A stretch of 64,000 bases of DNA from Mycolicibacterium aromaticivorans JS19b1 = JCM 16368. GTDB lineage: Bacteria; Actinomycetota; Actinomycetes; Mycobacteriales; Mycobacteriaceae. Positions within the stretch are counted from its first letter, which is position 1, and every line of letters begins with the position of its first letter. Under the pieces are notes generated by a model, which was given only the letters and a program-made list of their open reading frames with translations, did no database searches and was not told where the DNA came from. Positions 1 to 10,697 of the stretch are shown here, one piece after another. Both the position numbers and the translations under genes were made by a program. The stretch spans positions 1,612,001 to 1,676,000 of the forward strand of contig NZ_JALN02000001.1 in assembly GCF_000559085.1 (NCBI RefSeq), read 5' to 3'.

Positions 1-357
1 GACAACCGGCCATTCGACGCCGACTGCGCCGGCGAGGTCCGCCGGGCCGCCGAACAGACCGCCGCGCACGGCGCCACCCTGGCGCGTGCGGCGGGATTCG
101 AGTCGTGCAGCCTCGCGATCGAGGCGGCACCGACCTGGAAGGGCATCGTCGACGCCGCCGATCAGCACGACGCCGGCCTGATCGTTCTCGGTCCGCACCG
201 TCGCAGCGGTCTGTTCGGACACCTACAGGGCAGCGTCGCGGCGGCGGTTCTGTCCCACACCACCATTCCGGTCCTTCTGGTCCCCCAGCCGTCAGGCGAC
301 CGGGAGCCGGCGGCGCCGCCGATTCGTCAGAAAGCGGGAGTAGCCTCGGCGCGGTGA
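1..357 (+). CDS. Universal stress protein family, C-terminal part (5' end outside window)
   Basis: The reading frame is open from base 1 to a TGA at 355-357 and gives 118 residues of the C-terminal UspA domain. The nucleotide-binding loop typical of ATP-binding Usp proteins is visible as GPHRRSGLFGHLQGSVAAAV (G-x2-G-x9-G-S/T type), followed by the last beta strand IPVLLVP. A polar Ala/Pro tail of about 20 residues follows. Usp proteins bind ATP and act in stress or dormancy physiology; the specific role here is unknown. The stop codon overlaps the GTG start of the next gene by 4 bp, so the two are probably co-translated. The start codon and promoter lie left of the window. Confidence 0.85.
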   Translation, partial: DNRPFDADCAGEVRRAAEQTAAHGATLARAAGFESCSLAIEAAPTWKGIVDAADQHDAGLIVLGPHRRSGLFGHLQGSVAAAVLSHTTIPVLLVPQPSGDREPAAPPIRQKAGVASAR

Positions 358-1004
358 ACACCCTGCGCGATCCTAAGGTGGCCGCGGCCATCGACCGTAT
401 GTATGCCGAAGCAAGCGGGCAGATGGCCCAACTCCACGAGCGCGGCGCCCAATTGCGGGCGGCGAAGACCGCACAGGAACGCGCCGACGCGTTCAGCGAC
501 TTCTATCTTCCGGTGACCCCCGAGTCGGGCCTGCTGCTCTACACCCTGGTCCGCGCGACCCGGCCTGCACTCGTGGTGGAGTTCGGAACGTCGTTGGGGC
601 TCTCCACAATTCATCTGGCCAGCGCGGTCCGGGACAACGGCAGCGGGCGGGTGGTGACCACCGAGCTCAGCGCCGCCAAGGTCGCCGCCGCCCGGAAGAC
701 CTTCGCCGGGGTCGGTCTGGACGATCTGATCACCGTGCTTGCCGGCGATGCCACGCAGACGCTCGCCACCATCGACGAGACGGTGGGGTTCGTTCTACTG
801 GACGGTTGGAAGGATCTGTACGTCCCGGTCGTCCAGGTGCTGGAGCCTCGGCTGAGCGACGGGGCCCTGGTGGTCGCCGACAACACCGGACTGGCCGACG
901 CGCAGCCGTATGTCGAGTACGTCCGCGACCCCGCGAACGGTTTTGTCGGCGTGAGCTTTCCGGTGCGGGACTCCGATGCGATGGAGATCAGCTGCCGGGT
1001 CTGA
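354..1004 (+). CDS. SAM-dependent O-methyltransferase, class I
   Basis: 216 residues from a GTG start that overlaps the previous stop (GTGA), chosen over longer in-frame extensions because those run into the Usp gene. The Rossmann motif I is VVEFGTSLGLSTIHLA, followed by an acidic strand VVTTELS and a GFVLLDGWKDLY / LVVADNTG segment. These match the predicted O-methyltransferase (Methyltransf_3/24) family, which often methylates small catechol-like or phenolic substrates. The substrate cannot be read from sequence. The fusion of its start to the Usp stop suggests joint expression. It ends 6 bp before the convergent pks16 stop. Confidence 0.8.
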   Translation: MNTLRDPKVAAAIDRMYAEASGQMAQLHERGAQLRAAKTAQERADAFSDFYLPVTPESGLLLYTLVRATRPALVVEFGTSLGLSTIHLASAVRDNGSGRVVTTELSAAKVAAARKTFAGVGLDDLITVLAGDATQTLATIDETVGFVLLDGWKDLYVPVVQVLEPRLSDGALVVADNTGLADAQPYVEYVRDPANGFVGVSFPVRDSDAMEISCRV

Positions 1005-1010
1005 ACAGGG

Positions 1011-2645
1011 CTAGGTGACCAGCGCGACCGAGTTGGCGCGACGCAGCTTGCCCGACGGCGTCTTCGGAATGGTGCCCGGCCCGAGGACGACAACGTTGCG
1101 CGGGCGCACGTCGACCTCGGCGACCACCTCGTGTGCCACTTCGTGCTCGATGCGCCGCACCGCGGCGGGATCCTGCCAGGCGTTGGATTCGACGGCCACC
1201 GCGAAGGTCTCGCGGGAGTGGCCGGCATCCAGGCGCACCGCGACCGCACAGCCGGGGCGCACCCCTTCCACACGTCCGGCGGCCCGCTCGATGTCGGTCG
1301 GGTAGATGTTGCGGCCGGCCATGATGATGACGTCCTTGACCCGGCCGCACACCACGACGTGACCGTTCTCCAGCAGGTAGCCGAGGTCACCGGTGTCGTA
1401 CCAGCCGCATTCGTCCTGCGCGGGCACGAAGCCACCCATGGTGATGTAGCCGGGCGTCAGCGACTCACCGCGCAGCTCAATGATGCCCACACCGCGGGCC
1501 GGCAACACGTTGCCGTCCTCGTCGACGATGCGCGCCTCGAGGTCCTTGAGCAGCGGGCCGAGCGTGGCAAGCCGGCGGGTGTTGCCCTTCGATGCGGGAA
1601 CGGCGCGGCGCAGTGCGGCCAGCAGATCGGCGTCGACCTCGTCGACGACCAGGCCCGCGCCGCACTCGGAGAACGAGACCGCCAGAGTGGTCTCGGCCAT
1701 GCCGTAGGCCGGCAGGATCGCCTCGGGCTGGAGGCCGAACGGCTTGCCGGCGTCCAGCAGGTCCTCAACGTCTGCGGGATCCACGGGCTCGGCACCGGAC
1801 AGAGCGAAGCGGAGCGTGGACAGGTCGAACTCGCCGGGCTTGGCCTGGCGGCGAAGGCGCTTGGCGAACAACGCGTACGCGAAGTTCGGCGCCGCGGTCA
1901 TGGTGCCCTTGTACTTGTCGATCAGCTTGGCCCACAGCAGGGTGTCGCGCAGGAAGTCCATCGGCGTGACCTTGACCAACTCGGCACCGAAGTACATCGG
2001 GATGGTCAGGAACCCGACCATGCCCATGTCGTGGAAGCAGGGCAGCCAGCTGACCATGACATCTTTCTCGATGTCGTATTTGGCCCCGATGAACATCGCC
2101 TCGGCGTTGGAGTGGATGTTGCGGTGCGTGATGATGACGGCCTTCGGCGAGCCGGTCGACCCGGAGGTCAACTGCATCAGCGCGACATCGTCTTCGGAGG
2201 TCTCGACCGGGTCGACGGGCTCGGCGGCAAGCAGCGCCTCCACCGTGAGCACCTTCACGCCGCGCTCTTCCAGTACCGGCACCGCGACGAGAAACGGGTC
2301 GGAGACGATGACGGCCTTGGCCTCGATCATGTCGATGACGGTGGCGGTGTCCTTGGCCCACTGCTCCAAGTCGGTCCGCGGAGTGGGCTGATGCAGCATG
2401 GTCAGGCTGGCGCCGCGCATCCAGAGCGCCTGGGCGGTCGGCGCGATCTCCACCGGAGCGCCGGCCAGCACACCGACTGCGTCACCGAGGCCGATCCCGG
2501 CCTGCGCCAAGCCGCCCGCGATGCGACGCGCCCGCTCGTGCACCTCACGCCACGTGTGCCGAACCGGCTCGTGCGGTTCCCCGGTGACCATGCCCTTACT
2601 GCTGGTCAAGGCACTGTGGAACATCTTGTCGGTGAAACGGCTCAC
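1011..2645 (-). CDS. pks16: Acyl-AMP/acyl-CoA ligase, Pks16-like
   Basis: An adenylate-forming (ANL) enzyme of 544 residues that activates a fatty or carboxylic acid with ATP. The P-loop-like motif [18 protein letters not shown], the A5 motif [11 protein letters not shown], the A7 motif [11 protein letters not shown] and the C-terminal lysine motif [11 protein letters not shown] are all present. The GTG at 2645 was chosen because it is preceded by GAGGAGG at 6 nt spacing and gives the 544-residue length I recall for Rv1013 (Pks16); a 26-residue longer version from 2723 lacks a clear ribosome-binding site. Despite its historic name it has no ketosynthase or other PKS domain. It lies downstream of ispE on the same strand but behind its own likely promoter. 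Confidence 0.85.
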   Translation of the reverse strand: MSRFTDKMFHSALTSSKGMVTGEPHEPVRHTWREVHERARRIAGGLAQAGIGLGDAVGVLAGAPVEIAPTAQALWMRGASLTMLHQPTPRTDLEQWAKDTATVIDMIEAKAVIVSDPFLVAVPVLEERGVKVLTVEALLAAEPVDPVETSEDDVALMQLTSGSTGSPKAVIITHRNIHSNAEAMFIGAKYDIEKDVMVSWLPCFHDMGMVGFLTIPMYFGAELVKVTPMDFLRDTLLWAKLIDKYKGTMTAAPNFAYALFAKRLRRQAKPGEFDLSTLRFALSGAEPVDPADVEDLLDAGKPFGLQPEAILPAYGMAETTLAVSFSECGAGLVVDEVDADLLAALRRAVPASKGNTRRLATLGPLLKDLEARIVDEDGNVLPARGVGIIELRGESLTPGYITMGGFVPAQDECGWYDTGDLGYLLENGHVVVCGRVKDVIIMAGRNIYPTDIERAAGRVEGVRPGCAVAVRLDAGHSRETFAVAVESNAWQDPAAVRRIEHEVAHEVVAEVDVRPRNVVVLGPGTIPKTPSGKLRRANSVALVT

Positions 2646-2986
2646 GACGACCTCCTCGGCATCCGGAGCTGGCTGATCAGCGACGTTGGGGATGAAGCGA
2701 ACGCCCTGTATTTCATGCTCCACCGGCCAGAACGCCCTGCATAGGAGGCACGCCAGTACGACTGGGGAGCGGTTCGATATCGAAATGGTGATGATGTGCC
2801 GGTACCGCCTGGCGACCGCCCGCCCCGGACCGGGGTGGGCGATGCATATGTGTGCAGTACCGAGCCGCTAGTTGTCACCGTCGATCATCTTAAACTCCCC
2901 TTAAGTTACCGCCAAGTTTTACGGCCTAATGAGAAGCGCGTCACATATTCCCGAGGGCTGGGGCGCAGCGACCAGGGACGATCTGG
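2646..2986. other. 341-bp gap: pks16 leader and promoter region
   Basis: No gene is supported here. On the minus strand it carries a good SigA-type promoter (2887-2915), and the resulting leader to the pks16 start would be about 235 nt. The leader includes a perfect 12-bp palindrome TTCGATATCGAA at 2774-2785 and a GC-rich inverted repeat around 2819-2840 (CCCCGG-A-CCGGGG core). A short in-frame extension of pks16 reaches 2723 but shows no ribosome-binding site. Confidence 0.6.
2887..2915 (-). promoter_or_regulatory. Predicted SigA-type promoter for pks16
   Basis: Read on the minus strand: -35 TTGGCG (2915-2910), a 17-nt spacer and -10 TAAGAT (2892-2887), close to the mycobacterial SigA consensus TTGACA/TATAAT. 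The spacer contains CTTAA...GGGG, so a wider partial inverted repeat (CTTAA-7-TTAAG on the plus strand) overlaps the promoter and could be an operator. The transcription start would fall near 2880. Confidence 0.55.
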
Positions 2987-3940
2987 TCAGGCCGGCTGGC
3001 CCGGCACCATCCGGGCGCCCTGAACCGGCCCGTTGGCCACCCGAACGGTGCGGCACACGTCGGCGCCGGCCAGTTCCGTGCCCACGTCGACCGCGGCGGA
3101 CGCCGACTCACACAGGAACGCACACGTCGGCCCGGATCCTGAGACGATGCCGGCCAGCGCACCCGCTTCGGCACCGGCGCGCAGGGTCCGGCGCAGCCCC
3201 GGGGCCAGGCTCAGCGCCGCGGCCTGCAGATCGTTGCCCAGCAGGGGGGCCAGGTCACGCGGGTTGCCGCCGGCCAGTGCTCCCAGCAGCGGCTCGGGAT
3301 CGGTCAGCCGTGGTGGATCGCCCGCTTCGCGGAGCCGGTCGATCTCGCGATAGACCTCCGCCGTGGACAGTCCATCCTGACCGAAGGCCAGCACCCAGTG
3401 AAATGTGTTGCGGGCCAAAACCGTAGCCAGCTCTTCGCCTCGACCGGTGCCCAGCGCCGTGCCGCCGTGCAGAGCGAACGGGACGTCGCTTCCCAGCTCG
3501 GCGGCCAGCGCGTGCAGGTCGCGGCGCGGCACGCCCAGCTCCCACAGATTGTTCATCGCAACCAGAACCGCCGCCGCGTCGGCGCTGCCGCCGGCCATTC
3601 CACCGGCCACCGGTATCGACTTGTCGATGGTGATCTCCACGTCGGGCGCACGCCCGATGTGATCGGCCATCAGCTCGGCGGCCTGCCAGGCGATGTTGGT
3701 CTCGTCGACGGGGAGCCGATCAGCGCCCTCCCCGACGACTCGCAAGGACAAGACGTCGGCGTTGCGCACCGTCACCTCGTCGACCAGCGACACGGCGTGG
3801 AAGACCGTAGCGAGCTCGTGATAGCCGTCGACGCGGCGGTCACCGACCTCCAGGTACAGATTCACCTTGCCCGGTACGCGCACGGTCACCGATCCGGTCG
3901 GCACCCATTCGGCAGCGATAGAACCGTTGGACGAGGACAC
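2987..3940 (-). CDS. ispE: 4-diphosphocytidyl-2-C-methyl-D-erythritol kinase
   Basis: A GHMP-fold kinase of 317 residues that phosphorylates CDP-methylerythritol in the non-mevalonate isoprenoid pathway, supplying precursors for decaprenyl phosphate, menaquinone and carotenoids. Family signatures are the N-terminal [12 protein letters not shown] with DGYHEL, the ATP-binding loop [15 protein letters not shown], and the C-terminal [10 protein letters not shown]. The GTG start at 3940 is at the position expected for the family. In M. tuberculosis this gene directly follows rpfB-ksgA; here a kinase gene on the opposite strand separates it from ksgA, so it needs its own promoter or antisense-spanning read-through. 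Confidence 0.95.
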   Translation of the reverse strand: MSSSNGSIAAEWVPTGSVTVRVPGKVNLYLEVGDRRVDGYHELATVFHAVSLVDEVTVRNADVLSLRVVGEGADRLPVDETNIAWQAAELMADHIGRAPDVEITIDKSIPVAGGMAGGSADAAAVLVAMNNLWELGVPRRDLHALAAELGSDVPFALHGGTALGTGRGEELATVLARNTFHWVLAFGQDGLSTAEVYREIDRLREAGDPPRLTDPEPLLGALAGGNPRDLAPLLGNDLQAAALSLAPGLRRTLRAGAEAGALAGIVSGSGPTCAFLCESASAAVDVGTELAGADVCRTVRVANGPVQGARMVPGQPA

Positions 3941-4007
3941 CGGTCGAGACTATCGCGCCGTGGCCAATTCCCCCGGCCGTCACCGACCCGCGCTCTAGGG
4001 TCGAACC

Positions 4008-4807
4008 GTGACGAAACCCGGGCAGTCGTTCGCGGGCTACGTCGTCGAAAACGAGCTGGGCCGCGGCGGCGAGGCGATGGTCTACCTGGCCCGCGGGGCC
4101 GGCCGGACACCGGAACTGGTCGCAGTGAAAGTACTCGACGACGACCACCGCACCCCGGCAAGCATCGCCCGGCTGGCCCGGGAATACCGCATCGCCGACC
4201 GGCTGCGCCACCGCCACATCGTGACCGTCTACGACCATGGCCGGCACTGGATGGCCATGCAATACGTCGACGGCGGCGACGCCACCCGGCTGAGCTCGCT
4301 GGCGACCCGGCTGGCGGCGCTCGACCAGATCGCCGCGGCCCTCGACCACGCCCACCATGACGGTATCGTGCACAGTGACGTCAAACCCACGAATATTCTT
4401 GTGCACCAGAACTTTTCCGAATTCGGCGCGGTTCTCATCGACTTCGGCGTCGCGCACATCCTCGCCGAGGACGTCTGGCACCGTCCTGCGCAGGTGCTGA
4501 CCTCGCTGCCCTACGCCGCACCCGAACTGCTGCAGGGCCGCCTCCCCCAAGCAGCGACAGACGAGTACGCGCTGGCTTGCACCGCCCTGGAATTGCTCAT
4601 CGGCGCACCGCCGTTCGCGTACGACAATCCGCTGGCGCTGATGGACGCCCACGTGCACAGTCCGCCGCCGGAGGTGTCGACACGGATCCCCTGGCTGACG
4701 AGGTCGTTCGACCTGGTTCTGGCCAGGGCGATCGCAAAGGATCCAGACCGGCGATACCCGTCATGCACCGAGTTGGTGCATCACCTCGCCGAAGCGGTGC
4801 GAAGCGC

Positions 4808-4820
<13 letters not shown>
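4008..4820 (+). CDS. Small soluble Ser/Thr protein kinase
   Basis: 270 residues consisting of an eukaryotic-type kinase domain only, with no transmembrane helix or sensor domain. Visible motifs: glycine loop GRGGEAMVY (about 18-26), ATP lysine AVKVL (K41), alpha-C Glu in LAREY (E59), catalytic loop HSDVKPTN (122-129), DFG (145-147) and APE (171-173). The HRD arginine is serine, which is seen in kinases that do not depend on activation-loop phosphorylation; the essential K, D, N and DFG are kept, so it should be active. It lies on the strand opposite to its neighbours, between ispE and ksgA, and overlaps the ksgA end by 13 bp. Its substrate is unknown; the setting next to rpfB/ksgA may be accidental. 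Confidence 0.88.
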
Positions 4821-6855
<2,035 letters not shown>

Positions 6856-6862
6856 CTAAGCA

Positions 6863-6896
6863 CTAAAAAGCAACAGGGGCGCCAATGTGGCTCCCC
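6863..6896 (-). terminator. Intrinsic terminator or attenuator in the rpfB leader
   Basis: On the minus strand the arms GGGGAGCC and GGCGCCCC (6896-6876) pair around the loop ACATT with one A-G mismatch, followed by TGTTGCTTTTTA. Only 22 nt separate the T-run from the rpfB start, too little room for a promoter, so any rpfB transcript must pass through it. It may end tatD transcription partially, or act as an attenuator. Confidence 0.7.
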
Positions 6897-6926
6897 TTTG
6901 ATCACAAGACGGTAACGAACCATCCC

Positions 6927-6946
6927 GGCCCGGAGCAACCCGGGCC
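6927..6946 (-). other. Perfect 7-bp hairpin upstream of the rpfB attenuator
   Basis: Arms GGCCCGG and CCGGGCC are perfectly complementary around a 6-nt loop. It lies between the tatD stop and the terminator hairpin and would be the first structured element of an rpfB leader or of tatD read-through RNA. A weak promoter (TTGCTC, 18 nt, TACCGT) overlaps it on the minus strand. Confidence 0.5.
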
Positions 6947-6965
6947 CGCCGCTCTCAACAGACCC

Positions 6966-7802
6966 TTAGAGACCGTAGACCCGCCGTGCGGTGTCCGAAG
7001 ACTGTTCAGCCAGCAACTCCGCCGGGCGCCCGACGACCTCGGCCAGCGCACGCACCGTGTACGGCAGGCAATACGGCTCGTTGGGTGCCCCGCGGTAGGG
7101 GTGCGGGGTCAGGAACGGGGCGTCGGTCTCGACCAGCAGCTGCCCTGGCGGGATCAGCGCCGCCGCCTCGCGCAGGTCACGGGCGTTGCGGAAGCTGACC
7201 GTGCCGGACAGGCTGAGCACCCACCCGGCGGCGACGCAGGTCCGGGCCATCTCGGGGCCCGAGGAGAAGCAGTGGAAGATCACCGTCTCGGGGGCGCCCT
7301 CGGCGCGCAGCACGTCGAGCACCTCGGTGTCGGCGTCGCGGTTGTGGATCATCAGCGGCTTACCCGTGCGCTTGGCCAGATCGATGTGCCAGGCGAAGGA
7401 CTCTCGCTGAGCCGAAGGGTCGGCACAGCCGTCGAGCTTGCCGGGCCAGTACAGGTCCATGCCGGTCTCGCCGACCGCCACCACCCGCTCGGTGGACGCC
7501 AGCTGTTCCAGCGCGCTGCGGGCGTCGTCGGTGAGCGTGTCGGCGCGGGTCGGATGCAGCGCCACCGCGGCGTAGACGCGCGGGTCCCAGGTGGCTGCCT
7601 CGGCGGCCCAGCGGGCTGCGTCGAGGTCGTCGGCGATCGTCACCGCCGCCAGCACCCCGGCTGCCTGCGCGCGGTCCATGATCGCGCGGACGTCGGCGGC
7701 GTCATGGGCGCCACAGGCGTCGAGGTGGGTGTGTGCGTCGATCAGCGGCGTCAACGGTAGAGGTGGCGGAGGTGGCTCCCTCCTCTTCTGATGGTTCCCC
7801 AC
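6966..7802 (-). CDS. tatD: TatD-family metal-dependent DNase
   Basis: 278 residues of an amidohydrolase-type TIM barrel. The metal ligands are visible in order: DAHTHLD near the N-terminus, [27 protein letters not shown] and the C-terminal [16 protein letters not shown]. TatD proteins are 3'-5' exonucleases linked to DNA repair and quality control. The start is a GTG at 7802, 26 nt from the divergent metG start, so both genes share a very compact promoter region. The order tatD-rpfB-ksgA is conserved in mycobacteria. Confidence 0.93.
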   Translation of the reverse strand: MGNHQKRREPPPPPLPLTPLIDAHTHLDACGAHDAADVRAIMDRAQAAGVLAAVTIADDLDAARWAAEAATWDPRVYAAVALHPTRADTLTDDARSALEQLASTERVVAVGETGMDLYWPGKLDGCADPSAQRESFAWHIDLAKRTGKPLMIHNRDADTEVLDVLRAEGAPETVIFHCFSSGPEMARTCVAAGWVLSLSGTVSFRNARDLREAAALIPPGQLLVETDAPFLTPHPYRGAPNEPYCLPYTVRALAEVVGRPAELLAEQSSDTARRVYGL

Positions 7803-7828
7803 GCCAACACCTTAAGGTTGAGTTCGCC

Positions 7829-9439
7829 ATGACCAAGCCGCCGTACTACCTGACCACCGCGATCGCCTACCCCAACGGTGCGCCGCACATCGGGCACGCC
7901 TACGAGTACATCGCGACTGATGCGATCGCCCGCTTCAAGCGGCTCGACGGCTTCGACGTGCGATACCTGACCGGAACCGACGAGCACGGGCTGAAGATGG
8001 CGCAGACCGCCGCCGCCGAGGGCATCCCGACCGCGGAGCTGGCCCGCCGCAACTCCGATGCGTTCCAGGCGATGCAAGAAAAACTCGGGGCGTCCTTCGA
8101 CCGCTTCATCCGGACCACCGACGCAGACCACATCGACGCCTCGATCGAGATCTGGAAGCGGATGGACGCCGCAGGCGACATCTATCTGGACTCGTACTCG
8201 GGCTGGTATTCGGTGCGCGACGAACGCTTCTATACCGAGGACGAGCTCGAAACCCGCGCCGACGGCAACAAGTACTCCATCGAGACCGGCACGCCCGTGA
8301 CGTGGACCGAAGAGCAGACCTACTTCTTCCGGTTGTCGAACTACGCGCAGCGCCTGCTGGCCCATTACGAGGCGCACCCGGAGTTCATCGGTCCCGATGT
8401 CCGCCGCAACGAGGTCGTCAGCTTCGTCTCGGGTGGCCTGCGCGACCTGTCGATCTCGCGGACGACCTTCGACTGGGGGGTTCCGGTGCCGGGCCATCCC
8501 GATCACGTCATGTACGTGTGGGTCGACGCGCTGACCAACTACCTGACCGGTGCCGGCTTCCCCGACACCGACTCCGAGTCGTTCCGCAAGTACTGGCCCG
8601 CCGATCTGCACATGATCGGCAAGGACATCATCCGGTTCCACACCGTGTACTGGCCCGCGTTTCTGATGTCGGCCGGAATCGAGTTGCCCAGAAGGGTTTT
8701 CGTGCACGGCTTCCTGCTCAACAGCGGCGAGAAGATGAGTAAGTCGGTGGGCAACGTCGTCGACCCGTTCGCGCTCGTCGACGCCTTCGGCCTGGACCAG
8801 GTGCGGTATTTCCTGCTGCGCGAGGTGCCGTTCGGTCAGGACGGCAGCTACAGCGAGGACGCCATCATCGGCCGGATCAACGCCGACCTGGCCAACGAGT
8901 TCGGCAACCTGGCGCAGCGCTCGCTGTCGATGGTCAACAAGAACCTCGGCGCGCGAGTGCCGGAGCCTGGTGAGTTCAGCGACGCCGACCGGGAGCTGCT
9001 GGCGCTCGCCGACGAACTTCTCCCCACGGTGCGCGCGCACTTCGACGTGCCGGCCATGCACCTGGCACTGGAAGCGATCTGGGCGACGCTGGGCGCCGCC
9101 AACCGGTACTTCTCCGCTCAGGAACCATGGGTGCTGCGCAAGTCAGAGGCCGCCGCCGATCAGGAGCGGTTCCGCACGGTGCTCTACGTGACGCTGGAGG
9201 TGGTTCGGATCGCCGCGCTGCTGATGCAGCCCGTCGTCCCGACATCGGCAGCCGCCCTTCTCGATCTGCTCGGGCAGCCGGAGTCCGCGCGTGACTTCGG
9301 CGCCGTCGCGGTGCGCATCGCGCCCGGCACTCCGCTGCCGGCGCCAGCCGGCGTCTTCCCGCGGTATGTCGCACCCACTAGTGCGGAGATCACGCTCACA
9401 GGCGGCACGCCGACCATCACCAGCGACCAGCCGACATAG
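7829..9439 (+). CDS. metG: Methionyl-tRNA synthetase
   Basis: 536-residue class I aminoacyl-tRNA synthetase that charges tRNA-Met. The HIGH-type motif [12 protein letters not shown] and the KMSKS motif (KMSKSVGN) are intact, and the tRNA anticodon-binding helical domain follows. The connective-peptide insert lacks the paired CxxC zinc knuckles of the E. coli type, which fits the actinobacterial form. The ATG at 7829 was chosen because [17 protein letters not shown] is the canonical N-terminus; upstream codons run into tatD. Confidence 0.96.
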   Translation: MTKPPYYLTTAIAYPNGAPHIGHAYEYIATDAIARFKRLDGFDVRYLTGTDEHGLKMAQTAAAEGIPTAELARRNSDAFQAMQEKLGASFDRFIRTTDADHIDASIEIWKRMDAAGDIYLDSYSGWYSVRDERFYTEDELETRADGNKYSIETGTPVTWTEEQTYFFRLSNYAQRLLAHYEAHPEFIGPDVRRNEVVSFVSGGLRDLSISRTTFDWGVPVPGHPDHVMYVWVDALTNYLTGAGFPDTDSESFRKYWPADLHMIGKDIIRFHTVYWPAFLMSAGIELPRRVFVHGFLLNSGEKMSKSVGNVVDPFALVDAFGLDQVRYFLLREVPFGQDGSYSEDAIIGRINADLANEFGNLAQRSLSMVNKNLGARVPEPGEFSDADRELLALADELLPTVRAHFDVPAMHLALEAIWATLGAANRYFSAQEPWVLRKSEAAADQERFRTVLYVTLEVVRIAALLMQPVVPTSAAALLDLLGQPESARDFGAVAVRIAPGTPLPAPAGVFPRYVAPTSAEITLTGGTPTITSDQPT

Positions 9440-9456
9440 TGAGCTGCGTCACGTAG

Positions 9457-9483
9457 CGTCACATCCACCGGCCCACTGGTGTC
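9457..9483 (+). promoter_or_regulatory. Candidate ECF41-type sigma promoter
   Basis: The sequence CGTCACA (9457-9463), 16 nt, TGTC (9480-9483) differs by one base in each half from the published ECF41 target motif TGTCACA ... CGTC. It lies about 40 nt upstream of the oxidoreductase ATG, in front of an operon that encodes an ECF41-type sigma factor. A GCGTCAC direct repeat (9446-9452 and 9456-9462) overlaps the -35 region. Confidence 0.55.
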
Positions 9484-9524
9484 TCGAGGTCAGCACGCTC
9501 AAGCGACCTCAAAGGAGAGATGTG

Positions 9525-10697
9525 ATGACCGAGCAACGCGCCAGAGTTGTGGTGATCGGCGGCGGCTACGCCGGAGTGATCGCAGCCAACCATCTGCGGC
9601 AGCGACCCGATGTCGAGATCACCCTGGTGAACCCGCGCCCCGATTTCGTCGAACGCATCCGGCTGCATCAGCTGATCACCGGTTCCGACGACGGAGTCGT
9701 CGACTACGCCGAGATCCTCGGTCCCGGTATCGAGTTGGTGGTCGACGCCGCCACCCGAATCGACACGCAGACGCGGCAGGTCGAACTGTTCAGCGGGCCG
9801 CCGCTCTCCTATGACTACCTGATCTACGCGGTGGGCAGCGGCTCTGCCCGACCGGCGGTGCCGGGTGCGGACGAATTCGCCTATCCCATCGCCGATCTCG
9901 AAGAAGCGCAGCGGCTGACCACCGCGCTGGCCGACCTGCACTACGGCGCCCCGGTGTGTGTGGTCGGCGCCGGCCCGACCGGCATCGAGACCGCTGCCGA
10001 ACTGGCCGAGCAGGGCCGTACGGTCACGCTGGTGTGCGGTCCGGTCCTCGGGCCCTACCTGAGCACGCCTGGGCGCCGGTCGGTGGCCAAGCAGCTGCGC
10101 AAGCTCGGCGTCGAGATCGTCGACGGACCGCAGGCCGTGGTGACCGCGGTGGCTGCCGATGCGGTCACCCTGGCCGACGGGCGCAGGCTGGCGAGCACGG
10201 TGACGATCTGGACCGCGGGGTTCGGGGTCCCTGATCTCGCGACACGCTCTGGCCTGCGTACCGACGCGATCGGACGACTCCTCACCGACGAGACCCTGAC
10301 CAGTGTGGACAGCAACCGCATCGTGGCGGCCGGCGATGCCGCCGCCCCGTCGGGGCAGCCGCTGCGGATGAGCTGCCAGGCCGCGATCCCGCTGGGCGCC
10401 CAGGCCGCCAACACCGTGCTTGCCCGCCTCGCCGGGGATCAGCCCGCTGTGATCAGCCAGGCGTTCACCGGTCAGTGCGTCAGTCTCGGCCGGGGTGGCG
10501 CGACCATTCAGCTCGCCCGCACCAACGACGTTCCGCTACCGCTGTACATCGGCGGCCGTGCGGCGGCGACGATCAAGGAGGCGGTGTGCAAAGGCACCAT
10601 CGGCTTCCTGCGCCGCGAGGCCCGCAAGCCGGGCTCCTATTTCTGGATCAAGGGCGGCGGCAAGCGCCCCGCCCCCGAGCCGGTGGCGACCCGGTGA
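9525..10697 (+). CDS. FAD/NAD(P)-dependent oxidoreductase of an ECF41 operon
   Basis: 390-residue NDH-2/AIF-like flavoprotein with an N-terminal FAD fold (VVVIGGGYAGV), a second dinucleotide fold (VCVVGAGPTGIETAAELAEQG near 145), and a late FAD contact AAGDAAAPSG. It should transfer electrons from NAD(P)H to an unidentified acceptor. No C-terminal membrane anchor of respiratory NDH-2 is evident. The ATG at 9525 has the ribosome-binding site AAAGGAG. The stop overlaps the sigma-factor start by 4 bp. Oxidoreductases are one of the three enzyme types (carboxymuconolactone decarboxylase, oxidoreductase, epimerase) that accompany ECF41 sigma factors, so this is probably the regulon member. Confidence 0.85.
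   Translation: MTEQRARVVVIGGGYAGVIAANHLRQRPDVEITLVNPRPDFVERIRLHQLITGSDDGVVDYAEILGPGIELVVDAATRIDTQTRQVELFSGPPLSYDYLIYAVGSGSARPAVPGADEFAYPIADLEEAQRLTTALADLHYGAPVCVVGAGPTGIETAAELAEQGRTVTLVCGPVLGPYLSTPGRRSVAKQLRKLGVEIVDGPQAVVTAVAADAVTLADGRRLASTVTIWTAGFGVPDLATRSGLRTDAIGRLLTDETLTSVDSNRIVAAGDAAAPSGQPLRMSCQAAIPLGAQAANTVLARLAGDQPAVISQAFTGQCVSLGRGGATIQLARTNDVPLPLYIGGRAAATIKEAVCKGTIGFLRREARKPGSYFWIKGGGKRPAPEPVATR

Noticed and set aside
1131..2744. Long plus-strand open frame of 537 residues opposite pks16
   Set aside because: It is the antisense shadow of a high-GC gene; it has no domain, no ribosome-binding site and Gly/His/Arg-rich composition typical of shadow frames.
2774..2785. TTCGATATCGAA as a LexA box
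   Set aside because: It lacks the TCGAAC-N4-GTTCGA spacing; it is only a palindrome.
7751..9061. 436-residue minus-strand frame opposite metG
   Set aside because: Antisense shadow of an essential, fully recognisable gene; composition (His/Arg/Gly/Val) is that of reversed GC-rich coding sequence.
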